Assembly (NCBI GenBank): GCA_016218635.1
Contig: JACRDJ010000142.1
Coordinates: 1-7,151, forward strand
Length of the DNA: 7,151 nt
From: Candidatus Iainarchaeum sp.
Lineage (GTDB): Archaea > Iainarchaeota > Iainarchaeia > Iainarchaeales > JAFGBZ01
Direction: 5' to 3'
Shown here: positions 1 through 5,820 of the stretch, piece by piece
Position numbering within the stretch: the stretch's first letter is position 1
Layout of the letters: every line of letters starts with the position of its first letter
Made by a program: the position numbers and the translations under genes
Notes under the pieces: model-generated
What the model saw: the letters and a program-made list of their open reading frames with translations, nothing else
Told to the model about the DNA's origin: nothing
The model's database searches: none

Positions 1-648
1 ATTAAAGGAGACAACAGCATCAGCATACACCAAAACCGCCTAGTCCGACCCACCAACTACATGATTAACACCAATATCGCACTCAAACAACAAAACAACA
101 ACGTTACCCTAACCGCCAAAAAAATAAAACCCAAAGAAACACTCACCATACAATTCGACAAAATCCACGACATTCAGGCATACCCCATTGAAATCACCAA
201 CGACCTTCGCCTCAGCGGCTCAGAAAAACACTTAAATGAAATGCTTATGGAAGACCTTTCAATGATCGAACCCGGATTAAAACCCATTAACCAACAACAA
301 CACTTCCGAAAAGGAATCGCCGACATCATCGCCCAAGACGCCAAAGGAAACCTAGTTGTCATCGAACTCAAAAGACGCCAAGCCGACTTTGACAGCGTCA
401 CCCAACTCCAAAGATACATGCAACAAGTAGAAAACATCAAAAACATGAAACCACGCGGCATACTCCTATCCCCCAGCATCCGAAAAAACGCAAAAGAACT
501 CTTAGAAACCAACGGTCTCGAATACGCCCGAATCGACTTTGAACTACAACCAAACAACCAACAAAACAAAGCCAAAATCAAAGGACTCGAAAAAAAACAA
601 CAAACCCTCGCCTCATTTATTACAAAAACAGCAAAAAAACCCGGATAA
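1..648 (+). CDS. nucS: NucS/EndoMS-type endonuclease, 5'-truncated by the window edge
   Basis: This is the C-terminal part of an archaeal NucS (EndoMS) nuclease, a RecB-like enzyme that cuts branched or mismatched DNA and works with PCNA. The frame is open from base 1, and residues encoded before the ATG at 61 (KGDNSISIH, then RPTNYM) resemble the end of the family's N-terminal DNA-binding domain, so the ATG at 61 is probably internal. Numbered from that Met, the catalytic core shows D88 (GIADIIA), E102-x-K104 (VIELKRR) and Q116/Y119 (QLQRYM), the expected restriction-like nuclease signature. The C-terminus carries QQTLASFI (residues 180-187), a match to the PCNA-interacting QxxLxxF-hydrophobic box. 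Full family members are about 250 residues, so roughly 35-40 are missing upstream. Composition is strongly A+C biased, unlike the other genes here. Confidence 0.88.
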   Translation: MKGDNSISIHQNRLVRPTNYMINTNIALKQQNNNVTLTAKKIKPKETLTIQFDKIHDIQAYPIEITNDLRLSGSEKHLNEMLMEDLSMIEPGLKPINQQQHFRKGIADIIAQDAKGNLVVIELKRRQADFDSVTQLQRYMQQVENIKNMKPRGILLSPSIRKNAKELLETNGLEYARIDFELQPNNQQNKAKIKGLEKKQQTLASFITKTAKKPG

Positions 649-666
649 TGGGGAAAGAATTATATA

Positions 667-759
667 TTATTCCACATAACATTCGCCTACCAGGAGGAGC
701 ATGTTCTTGGATTTAATGGCTTCCAGAATCCGTTCCTGGGCGGATGAAAAAGAAATCAT
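667..759 (-). pseudogene. Possible remnant of a P-loop ATPase-like N-terminus (30 codons)
   Basis: An ATG at 759 opens 30 codons ending at TAA (669-667), in the same frame as the glycosyltransferase and 30 nt past its stop. The peptide contains AQERILEAIKSKN followed by MLLLVGE, which reads like the helix and first beta strand before a Walker A loop in many ATPases, but no GxxGxGK follows. It has no convincing Shine-Dalgarno site. It may be the 5' stub of a gene broken near 670, a genuine micro-protein, or chance. A competing plus-strand ORF overlaps it. Confidence is low. Confidence 0.18.
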
Positions 760-789
760 AAAATTGAATTCTGCAAAAATGGTTTTAAT

Positions 790-1788
790 TCAATCTGAGC
801 GGGCCTGAATGGTTTTTTGGTAGAGTTCAATGAGTGCGTCAATCTGGCGGTTCACATCAAAGGCCTGGGATTCCGTGAGCGCTTTTTGGGCCATTTTTTT
901 TCGGGCGGAATCGTCTTCAAGCGTTTTGGTCAGTTGCGTGCAGAGTTCTTCGAATGAATTAAATGAAAGCGCAAACGAACGGAAGTTGGCGAGGTCCTCG
1001 AGTTGGCGGGTGATGACGGGCAGTCCGCACAAGGCGGCTTCGAGGATGGTGAGACCGAAGGTCTCCGAATAGGAAGTGGAAACAAACAGGTCCGCCGCCG
1101 CATAGGCCGCCAGGAGTTCCTCGCCTTCCAGAAATCCCGTAAAGGTAATGCGGGGATGGGCTTTCATGAGGGATTCGAGGTCTTCTTTGTTTTCCAGGGT
1201 GTGCACGTTCGGAATCTCGCCCACCCACACGAAATCGTATTGCGGAAATCTTTCCGCCAGTTTCACGAAATCAAAAATGCCTTTTCGTTTCTGGACGGAG
1301 GCCACGGAAAGAACGGTTTTACGCGAAAGGCCATGGTGCTGACGGAAGCGTTTTCCCAGTTCAGGGGCCGGATGGAACCGGCGGGCATCCGCAGAGAGAG
1401 GGAAAAAAACCGTTTTTTTGGCCAGGGGAGGATAGCCGGAGAGTTCCCGGCAGATGGCGGGAGACGTGCAGAGAATCTTGTCGCATTGGCGGTATACAAA
1501 CTGCAGGTACTGGCTGGAGAGGCCAATCAGGAAAGGCGGAATCAGTCCATCCAGTTCGTCTTCCGTCATGCTGGTCGTGCAGACAAACGGCGTGTCAAAG
1601 AACCGGACGCGAACGGACATGAATGCCGTGGGAATGGGATTGAATACGTGCACGAGGTCATAATCCGCGCCCAGCAGGTTGTCCACTTCCACGTCAATTC
1701 CCCGCTCGCGCAGTTTTTCGGCCAACGGAATGGCGGAAGTGTAAATGCCGGAATCCTTGTTGGTCATGACCACGAACAGGATTTTCAT
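790..1788 (-). CDS. GT4-like family glycosyltransferase
   Basis: This is a GT-B fold retaining glycosyltransferase of the GT4/Glycos_transf_1 type, 332 residues, predicted cytosolic or membrane-peripheral. The N-terminal Rossmann domain starts directly with MKILFVVMTN and spans about residues 1-150. The nucleotide-sugar-binding domain begins at VLSVASVQKRKG (159-170), where K167 and K169-G170 fall where the donor phosphate contacts normally lie. The family's E-x7-E motif is present as E242 and E250 in SETFGLTILEA. The start at 1788 is supported by GGAGA six bases upstream. It lies 34 bp after nadB on the same strand, so the two are probably cotranscribed, although no direct link to NAD synthesis is visible. 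Likely substrates are surface glycans, lipids or S-layer sugars; donor and acceptor cannot be read from sequence. Confidence 0.86.
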   Translation of the reverse strand: MKILFVVMTNKDSGIYTSAIPLAEKLRERGIDVEVDNLLGADYDLVHVFNPIPTAFMSVRVRFFDTPFVCTTSMTEDELDGLIPPFLIGLSSQYLQFVYRQCDKILCTSPAICRELSGYPPLAKKTVFFPLSADARRFHPAPELGKRFRQHHGLSRKTVLSVASVQKRKGIFDFVKLAERFPQYDFVWVGEIPNVHTLENKEDLESLMKAHPRITFTGFLEGEELLAAYAAADLFVSTSYSETFGLTILEAALCGLPVITRQLEDLANFRSFALSFNSFEELCTQLTKTLEDDSARKKMAQKALTESQAFDVNRQIDALIELYQKTIQARSD

Positions 1789-1794
1789 GCGGAT

Positions 1795-1799
1795 TCTCC
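1795..1799 (-). promoter_or_regulatory. Shine-Dalgarno site of the glycosyltransferase gene
   Basis: GGAGA on the minus strand ends 6 nt before the ATG at 1788. It fixes that start and fits an internal operon gene lacking its own promoter. Confidence 0.6.
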
Positions 1800-1822
1800 G
1801 AATAATTCAGGCCTGGAACGAT

Positions 1823-3367
1823 TTAAATAGTCTGATGAAACCGCCATGTTGAGCGCGGGAAGGGAAAATCCAGCCGACGGTGAACGCCCCGGCTTTCTTT
1901 TCGCTTCAAAGCGGAATAGTTCATGAGTCCGGCCAGCTCCAGCGCCGAATAATAGGGCAGGGACTCGTTGAGGGAAACCCGGCTGAGTTCGGATTCGATG
2001 AAACGGATGGCGAAGAGCAGGTGCCGGCGGCTTTTCAGGATTCCGCTCCGGTGCCAGAGCATGCCGCGAAGCGAATGGATCGCGGCACTCATTTTCATGG
2101 AGGGTTCTTCCCGGCCGCTTTTAGGGCGGGCTTTCCCCGGCATTCTTTTTTGTGCGTCACGGGCGGCGTTCATTCCGGCCGTTTGGCCCATCACCATGCA
2201 CTCCAGCAGGGAATTGCAGGCCAGACGGTTAGCACCATGAAATCCGGTGCAGGCAACTTCGCCGGCGGCAAAGAGTCCGTTCAGAGAAGTGCGCGCCTGC
2301 TGGTCAGTGGCAATCCCGCCAATGCAGTAATGCGCGGAAGGGGTAATGGGAATGGGCTGACGGAATGGATTCAGATGCATTTCCTGAGCCTTGGAATAAA
2401 AGGAAGGAAACCGCGTGCGAAGATACGCTTTGGAGAACCCGGAAAAATCCAGGAAAGCCCGGCTTCCGGAGAATTCCTCGTCATAAATGGCCTTGGAAAT
2501 GACATCCCGGGTGGCGAGTTCCTGCCGCGGCGAATATTTTTTCAGGAACCGTTCTCCGCGGGCATTCACTATCTTGGCTCCTTCGCCCCGGACGGATTCC
2601 GTGACCACAAAATTCGACAAAGGAGACGGAATGGTGGTGGGATGAAACTGAACGAATTCAAGGTCTTGGAGGGTTATGCCGTGACGGTGGGCAGCGGCCA
2701 AGGGAAGCCCGGTGGCGGAAGGCGGATTGGTGGAATTGCGGTAAAGCGAAGCATATCCCCCGCTGGCCAGAATTCCGGTTTTGGCACGAATGAAAACAAA
2801 CCCGTCCCGGGAATGCACAAATGCCCCGCAAAAACGGTTCTCGTGCACGAAAAAATCCGTCAGCTCCGCACTCACCAACGAAACACCGGAGTCTCTGCAT
2901 TGCCCAAGCATGAACGAGGTAAGCCCTTCGCCGGTCTGGTCTCCCTGCATGTGGAGCACGCGGGAAAAATGGTGTCCGCCTTCTTTGCCTAAATGCAGGC
3001 GACCGTTCACTTCATCAAATGCCAGCCCGCGTTCAAGGAGTTCGTGAATTAAGGGAATGCTTTGGGAAACAATGAAGCGGGCCATCGCTTCATCGGTTAA
3101 TCCGTCCCCGGCGGAGAGGGTATCCTGCACGTGTCTGGAAACCGTGTCCCCTTTTGCAATGGGTACCGCCACGCCGCCCTTGGCATACCGGCTGGCGGAC
3201 TCCTGAAATGAGCGGCTGAACACGGTCACGGAAAGATTCTGGCGGGCCGCATAATAGGCGGCCGTGAGGCCGGCCAGTCCGCCCCCAAAAACGGCTAAGT
3301 CAACGGAATCCGAGGAATGAACCGGCAAGCGGAGTTTGAACGGCTTCCGCATGAAAGCAAATTGCAT
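1823..3367 (-). CDS. nadB: L-aspartate oxidase
   Basis: NadB is an FAD enzyme that oxidises L-aspartate to iminoaspartate, the first step of de novo NAD synthesis by the aspartate route. The 514-residue protein is full length. It shows the dinucleotide-binding FGGGLAGL (27-34), the SRYAKGGVA loop (59-67), KEGGHHFSRVLH (128-139) with E129 at the expected substrate site, FHPT (241-244), VRGEGA (259-264) with R260, SAHYCIGG (344-351) with H346, and GEVACTGFHGANRLACNSLL (369-388). The C-terminal ESRGVHRRLDFP (491-502) is typical of the family's helical tail. These residues separate NadB from succinate dehydrogenase flavoproteins. The ATG at 3367 has only a weak AAAGG upstream; Met6 at 3352 is 28-29 nt from a TATA-like element and could be a leaderless start. 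It probably leads an operon with the downstream glycosyltransferase. Confidence 0.96.
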   Translation of the reverse strand: MQFAFMRKPFKLRLPVHSSDSVDLAVFGGGLAGLTAAYYAARQNLSVTVFSRSFQESASRYAKGGVAVPIAKGDTVSRHVQDTLSAGDGLTDEAMARFIVSQSIPLIHELLERGLAFDEVNGRLHLGKEGGHHFSRVLHMQGDQTGEGLTSFMLGQCRDSGVSLVSAELTDFFVHENRFCGAFVHSRDGFVFIRAKTGILASGGYASLYRNSTNPPSATGLPLAAAHRHGITLQDLEFVQFHPTTIPSPLSNFVVTESVRGEGAKIVNARGERFLKKYSPRQELATRDVISKAIYDEEFSGSRAFLDFSGFSKAYLRTRFPSFYSKAQEMHLNPFRQPIPITPSAHYCIGGIATDQQARTSLNGLFAAGEVACTGFHGANRLACNSLLECMVMGQTAGMNAARDAQKRMPGKARPKSGREEPSMKMSAAIHSLRGMLWHRSGILKSRRHLLFAIRFIESELSRVSLNESLPYYSALELAGLMNYSALKRKESRGVHRRLDFPFPRSTWRFHQTI

Positions 3368-3375
3368 CCAAAGCC

Positions 3376-3385
3376 TTTAAAAAAT
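3376..3385 (+). promoter_or_regulatory. TATA-like box of dedA, possibly shared with nadB
   Basis: TTTAAAAAAT is centred 26 nt before the dedA ATG at 3406, the spacing expected for an archaeal TATA box driving a leaderless mRNA. Read on the other strand (ATTTTTTAAA), it is centred 28-29 nt before nadB Met6 at 3352. No other AT-rich element exists in this 38-bp spacer, so one box may serve both genes. Confidence 0.5.
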
Positions 3386-3389
3386 GCTA

Positions 3390-3412
3390 AAACCAATGGT
3401 TTCCCATGGTTT
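3390..3412. repeat. Inverted and direct repeat at the dedA start, candidate operator
   Basis: AAACCA-A-TGGTTT (3390-3402) is an inverted repeat with 6-bp arms and a one-base centre. ATGGTTT also occurs twice as a direct repeat (3396-3402 and 3406-3412), 10 bp apart, one helical turn. It sits just after the TATA-like element and over the dedA start codon, where a bound repressor could act. The second ATGGTTT partly reflects coding sequence, so chance is possible. Confidence 0.25.
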
Positions 3413-4026
3413 TGGTTGAATGGCTGGCCGGATCCGTTACTGCATTCATTTCCGCCATCGGGTATCCGGGCATTGTGTTACTGATGGCGCTGGAGAGCAT
3501 GATTACTCCCATTCCATCCGAACTGGTGATGCCGTTTGCGGGGTTCTTGGTGGCGGGCGGAAAAATGGGTTTCTGGGCGGCCGTGCTGGCCGGTGCACTG
3601 GGAAGCCTTATAGGATCATGGATTTCGTATGCGATGGGGTACTGGATGGGAAGACCGTTCGTGCTTCGGTTCGGGAAATTCCTTCTGCTTAACGACCACC
3701 ACCTCGAAAAAACGGAAAAATGGTTTTCGGCGCACGGCTCCAAGACCATTTTTTTGGGAAGACTGATTCCGGTGGTCCGTCACCTCATATCCATTCCCGC
3801 CGGAATCGGAAAAATGAATCCGATTACATTCTCGGCCTACACGTTTGCGGGGGCATTTCTCTGGTGTACCATTCTTACTTATGCCGGAACCATCCTGCAG
3901 CAGAACTGGAAAATGATTGCGGGGTACTCGCAGTTCATTGACTGGGCTATCTTCTTTATTTTGGCCGGCGGAATCATTTTTTTCATTCAGCGGAACCGGT
4001 CCCGCCATCACCCCAACAAGGCTTAA
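3406..4026 (+). CDS. DedA family (SNARE-associated/VTT domain) membrane protein
   Basis: This is a 206-residue polytopic membrane protein of the DedA family, whose characterised members move or flip lipids such as undecaprenyl phosphate or phospholipids and support membrane and proton homeostasis. Visible hallmarks are E30 and TPIPSE (34-39) in the first re-entrant region, the glycine-rich GSLIGSWISYAMGYWMG (66-82), and FLGRLIPVVRHLISIPAG (116-133) with R119, P122 and R125. Hydrophobic segments lie at about 13-30, 42-70, 140-163 and 178-195, and the tail is basic (RNRSRHH). Length is normal. The ATG at 3406 is the likely start because a TATA-like box lies 26 nt upstream and there is no Shine-Dalgarno site, implying a leaderless mRNA. 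It is divergent from nadB. The lipid substrate in an archaeon cannot be inferred. Confidence 0.93.
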   Translation: MVLVEWLAGSVTAFISAIGYPGIVLLMALESMITPIPSELVMPFAGFLVAGGKMGFWAAVLAGALGSLIGSWISYAMGYWMGRPFVLRFGKFLLLNDHHLEKTEKWFSAHGSKTIFLGRLIPVVRHLISIPAGIGKMNPITFSAYTFAGAFLWCTILTYAGTILQQNWKMIAGYSQFIDWAIFFILAGGIIFFIQRNRSRHHPNKA

Positions 4027-4091
4027 AATTTATTTGCAGCCGGCTAATCACTGGAACAAAAACCAGGTGGATACATATAAACAACTTTCAG

Positions 4092-4220
4092 ATGGCCGAA
4101 CGCCTGGCCAAAAAGCTGAATTTCACTGAAAAAGAATTCAGCGGAATTTCGAAGAGAATGGATGCTACCCTGCGAAAACGTGCGATGGGGCTTTTGCATG
4201 AAAGTAACCCTGCACGCTAA
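4092..4220 (+). CDS. Small putative antitoxin ORF overlapping a PIN-domain gene
   Basis: A 42-codon ORF from ATG 4092 to TAA 4218-4220 encodes a short, charged, mostly helical peptide beginning MAERLAKKLNFTEKEFSGIS, with basic residues in the second half (KRMDATLRKR). Its last 23 bases overlap the PIN-domain gene start at 4198 in another frame, the arrangement expected of an antitoxin translated ahead of its toxin. No known DNA-binding fold is obvious. The protein is shorter than most VapB antitoxins, so it may be a degraded or minimal form. There is no good Shine-Dalgarno site. A TATA-like CATATAAA (4074-4081) is only about 14 nt before the ATG, closer than at other promoters here. The frame is open back through the dedA stop, but no earlier start codon is evident. 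Role inferred from context. Confidence 0.45.
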   Translation: MAERLAKKLNFTEKEFSGISKRMDATLRKRAMGLLHESNPAR

Positions 4221-4608
4221 TGTCCTTTTTGCTGCACTCATCCGGGAGGGAACCACCCGGCGCATATGGTTTAATCCTGAACTCAATCTCTGCGCTCCCG
4301 CCCTGTTGGTTTCCGAATTAACCAAGTATTCGGAACTGATTCTCCGAAAAAGCGGCCGCAAACAATCCGATTTTGAACAATTACTCGAACATACGCTGGA
4401 ACAAATAACCCTGATTGCGGACCAGGAACTGACCCCCTATCTTCCTGCTGCGGCAACTCTTTCAAACGACCCCAAGGACTGGCTTTACCTGGCCTGCGCA
4501 CTAAGGGAAGATACGCTTCTCTGGAGCAATGACAAGGAATTCAGAAAACAGAGACGGATTAAAGTGAAAACAACGGAAGAAATGGTGAAAGAATACGGCA
4601 CACTTTAG
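4198..4608 (+). CDS. PIN-domain protein (VapC-like), first catalytic Asp replaced by His
   Basis: The 136-residue protein matches small PIN-domain ribonucleases found as toxin components. The ATG at 4198 is chosen because PIN proteins of this group begin with the pattern of MKVTLHANVLFAALIREGTT (residues 1-20); an earlier in-frame ATG at 4162 would add 12 unrelated residues. Other acidic sites are present: E40 in LLVSELTKY, D91 and D94 in NDPKDWLYLAC, and D112 in WSNDKEF. However, position 6, normally the metal-binding Asp of D-x-N-V-L, is His (codon CAC, one base from GAC). The enzyme may be inactive, altered in metal use, or a regulator; a sequencing error is also possible. It overlaps the small upstream ORF by 23 bp. 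Convergent with the unknown gene whose stop is at 4635. Confidence 0.82.
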   Translation: MKVTLHANVLFAALIREGTTRRIWFNPELNLCAPALLVSELTKYSELILRKSGRKQSDFEQLLEHTLEQITLIADQELTPYLPAAATLSNDPKDWLYLACALREDTLLWSNDKEFRKQRRIKVKTTEEMVKEYGTL

Positions 4609-4634
4609 GGAAAGATGATTTTCCAGAAAACACA

Positions 4635-5300
4635 TTATCTGCGCAGGAAATCGTGAACAGAAACAATGGGTTCCCCGTTTGCCCATTTTCTGAGTTCTTC
4701 CAGCAGGGAAAGCAGCTGGGCCTTCCGGATTCGCTGGTTCGGTGTTTGATTTGGAAGCAATGAAATCCTTCGTTCAAGAACCGGAATGCTGACTTTCGTC
4801 ACTTCAAAAAAGACCGGTTTTCCATTACGCCGTTCTCCCACATTCATAGGTTTGACGTTAACCAGCAGTCCGGAATTTTGGTATAGGGTCTTCGCCCGAT
4901 TAAGGGCCTTGTCAGATACATGGTCATTGTGCAAGAAAAAAGATGACATAGAACCCTCCAATGGATCAATGGTCCGGGGCCAGAGTGGGTCATAAAAATT
5001 CCGGATGCCCTGCTCGCTTTGCGCAGTCAGGGGAACGCGCTTCGAGTAGGCAATGGCGCCATCCAGACTATACGCAATGGGCTTTGGAAACTCCCTCGGA
5101 TACAACAGCCAGGCAATGCTCATGGCCGTACTATAACGGGGAGTTATTTTATGCACCCATGAAAATCGTGGATAATGATCCCATCGGGCCACAATGCCTG
5201 TTTTCCCAAAAAGTTCCTTGGCGTGACTGGAAGGAAGAAAAGAGACTGAGGCGTGGTCCGCGTGAATGGATTCCATGGGTTTGATTCGTTTGGGGGGCAT
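4635..5300 (-). CDS. Unknown protein, third gene of the nadC-nadM operon
   Basis: I do not recognise this 221-residue protein. It appears soluble: no signal peptide or membrane segment is visible. It starts with basic residues (MPPKRIK), has an aromatic, histidine-bearing region WDHYPRFSWVHKITPRY (40-56), an SLDGAIAYSKRVPL segment (78-91), FLHNDHVSD (122-130), and NGKPVFFEV (159-167), then ends in a helical stretch QLLSLLEELRKWA (195-207). The spacing of HND and VFFEV loosely recalls atypical kinase or phosphotransferase folds, but that is a weak resemblance. The ATG at 5300 lies four bases after the nadM stop, so reinitiation is likely; a TTG at 5330 would overlap nadM and add ten residues. 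Its position suggests a role linked to NAD metabolism, or simple co-transcription. Confidence 0.75.
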   Translation of the reverse strand: MPPKRIKPMESIHADHASVSFLPSSHAKELFGKTGIVARWDHYPRFSWVHKITPRYSTAMSIAWLLYPREFPKPIAYSLDGAIAYSKRVPLTAQSEQGIRNFYDPLWPRTIDPLEGSMSSFFLHNDHVSDKALNRAKTLYQNSGLLVNVKPMNVGERRNGKPVFFEVTKVSIPVLERRISLLPNQTPNQRIRKAQLLSLLEELRKWANGEPIVSVHDFLRR

Positions 5301-5304
5301 GCAT

Positions 5305-5820
5305 TCACTGTTTTTTCTCTTCCGCCACAATGGCTTTCATGCGGGCCATGCAGCCCAGTTCATGCAGGTATTTGGCCACCGCGGAGGGGACCATTTTTTC
5401 CCAACCCTTTCCGGTTCCCATGGCTTTCCGTATTTTGGTGGAATCGATTTCACTCCGGTTGGATACCATGGGCTTGACTTCGATTCCTTCGCGTTCAAAC
5501 AACTGCTTCACAATCGGGTTATTGGTGTACACCAAATCAAATTCAGGGCAATACGACACCACCTTGGAAGCCCACAAACCGTACTGGTTGATGTCGTCAA
5601 TGGGCACAATGAAGCAGCGGTCCCGGAGTTTTTCGGCCGCCAGGGCCAGTCCGATCATTTCAATCCGTTCCCCGGCCGTGAAAGGGTCCTTTAATTCAAA
5701 CGAATTCTGGCTGGAACCCACCGCAATCACGAGTTCGTTCACTTCCTTTAATGCCCGCTTAATGGCTTCATGATGACCCACATGATAGGGCTGAAACCGT
5801 CCCACTACCAGTCCGCGCAT
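5305..5820 (-). CDS. nadM: Archaeal-type nicotinamide-nucleotide adenylyltransferase
   Basis: NadM condenses NMN or nicotinate mononucleotide with ATP to give NAD or deamido-NAD plus pyrophosphate. The 171-residue protein has the nucleotidyltransferase signature GRFQPYHVGHHEAI (7-20) with the two essential histidines H13 and H16, then SSQNSFELKDPFTAGER (36-52), DDINQYGLWASKVV (75-88), the substrate-binding VYTNNPIVKQLF (97-108), and the C-terminal STKIR (127-131) with GWEKMVP (139-145). This pattern is the archaeal NadM type, distinct from bacterial NadD. Length is typical. The ATG at 5820 overlaps the nadC TAA by one base (TAATG), and a strong GGAGGT lies six bases upstream inside the nadC 3' end, so translation is coupled. 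It acts two steps after NadB's product enters quinolinate. Confidence 0.96.
   Translation of the reverse strand: MRGLVVGRFQPYHVGHHEAIKRALKEVNELVIAVGSSQNSFELKDPFTAGERIEMIGLALAAEKLRDRCFIVPIDDINQYGLWASKVVSYCPEFDLVYTNNPIVKQLFEREGIEVKPMVSNRSEIDSTKIRKAMGTGKGWEKMVPSAVAKYLHELGCMARMKAIVAEEKKQ

Noticed and set aside
701..808. 35-codon plus-strand ORF with AGGAGG upstream
   Set aside because: The AGGAGG-to-ATG spacing is only three bases, the ORF runs into the 3' end of the glycosyltransferase gene, and the peptide resembles nothing I know. Kept only as part of a finding.
1003..1830. Long plus-strand open frame (275 codons) opposite the glycosyltransferase
   Set aside because: It lies wholly antisense to a gene with clear GT4 motifs, has no family resemblance and has a low-complexity composition typical of shadow frames.
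1880..2992. Long plus-strand open frame (370 codons) opposite nadB
   Set aside because: nadB has all family motifs in order on the other strand; this frame is open because of the codon bias of nadB.
4027..4091. Spacer after dedA checked for a tRNA or other structured RNA
   Set aside because: No cloverleaf pairing or TTCGA-type loop is visible; it is AT-rich with a TATA-like CATATAAA only.
4609..4624. Short hairpin GGAAA-GATGAT-TTTCC between the convergent PIN and unknown genes, considered as a terminator
   Set aside because: The five-base arms are weak and A/T rich, and no T-run follows on either strand; archaeal terminators do not depend on hairpins.
5266..5773. Plus-strand open frames of about 140 codons opposite nadM
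   Set aside because: They are antisense to a well-supported nadM and share no recognisable motif.
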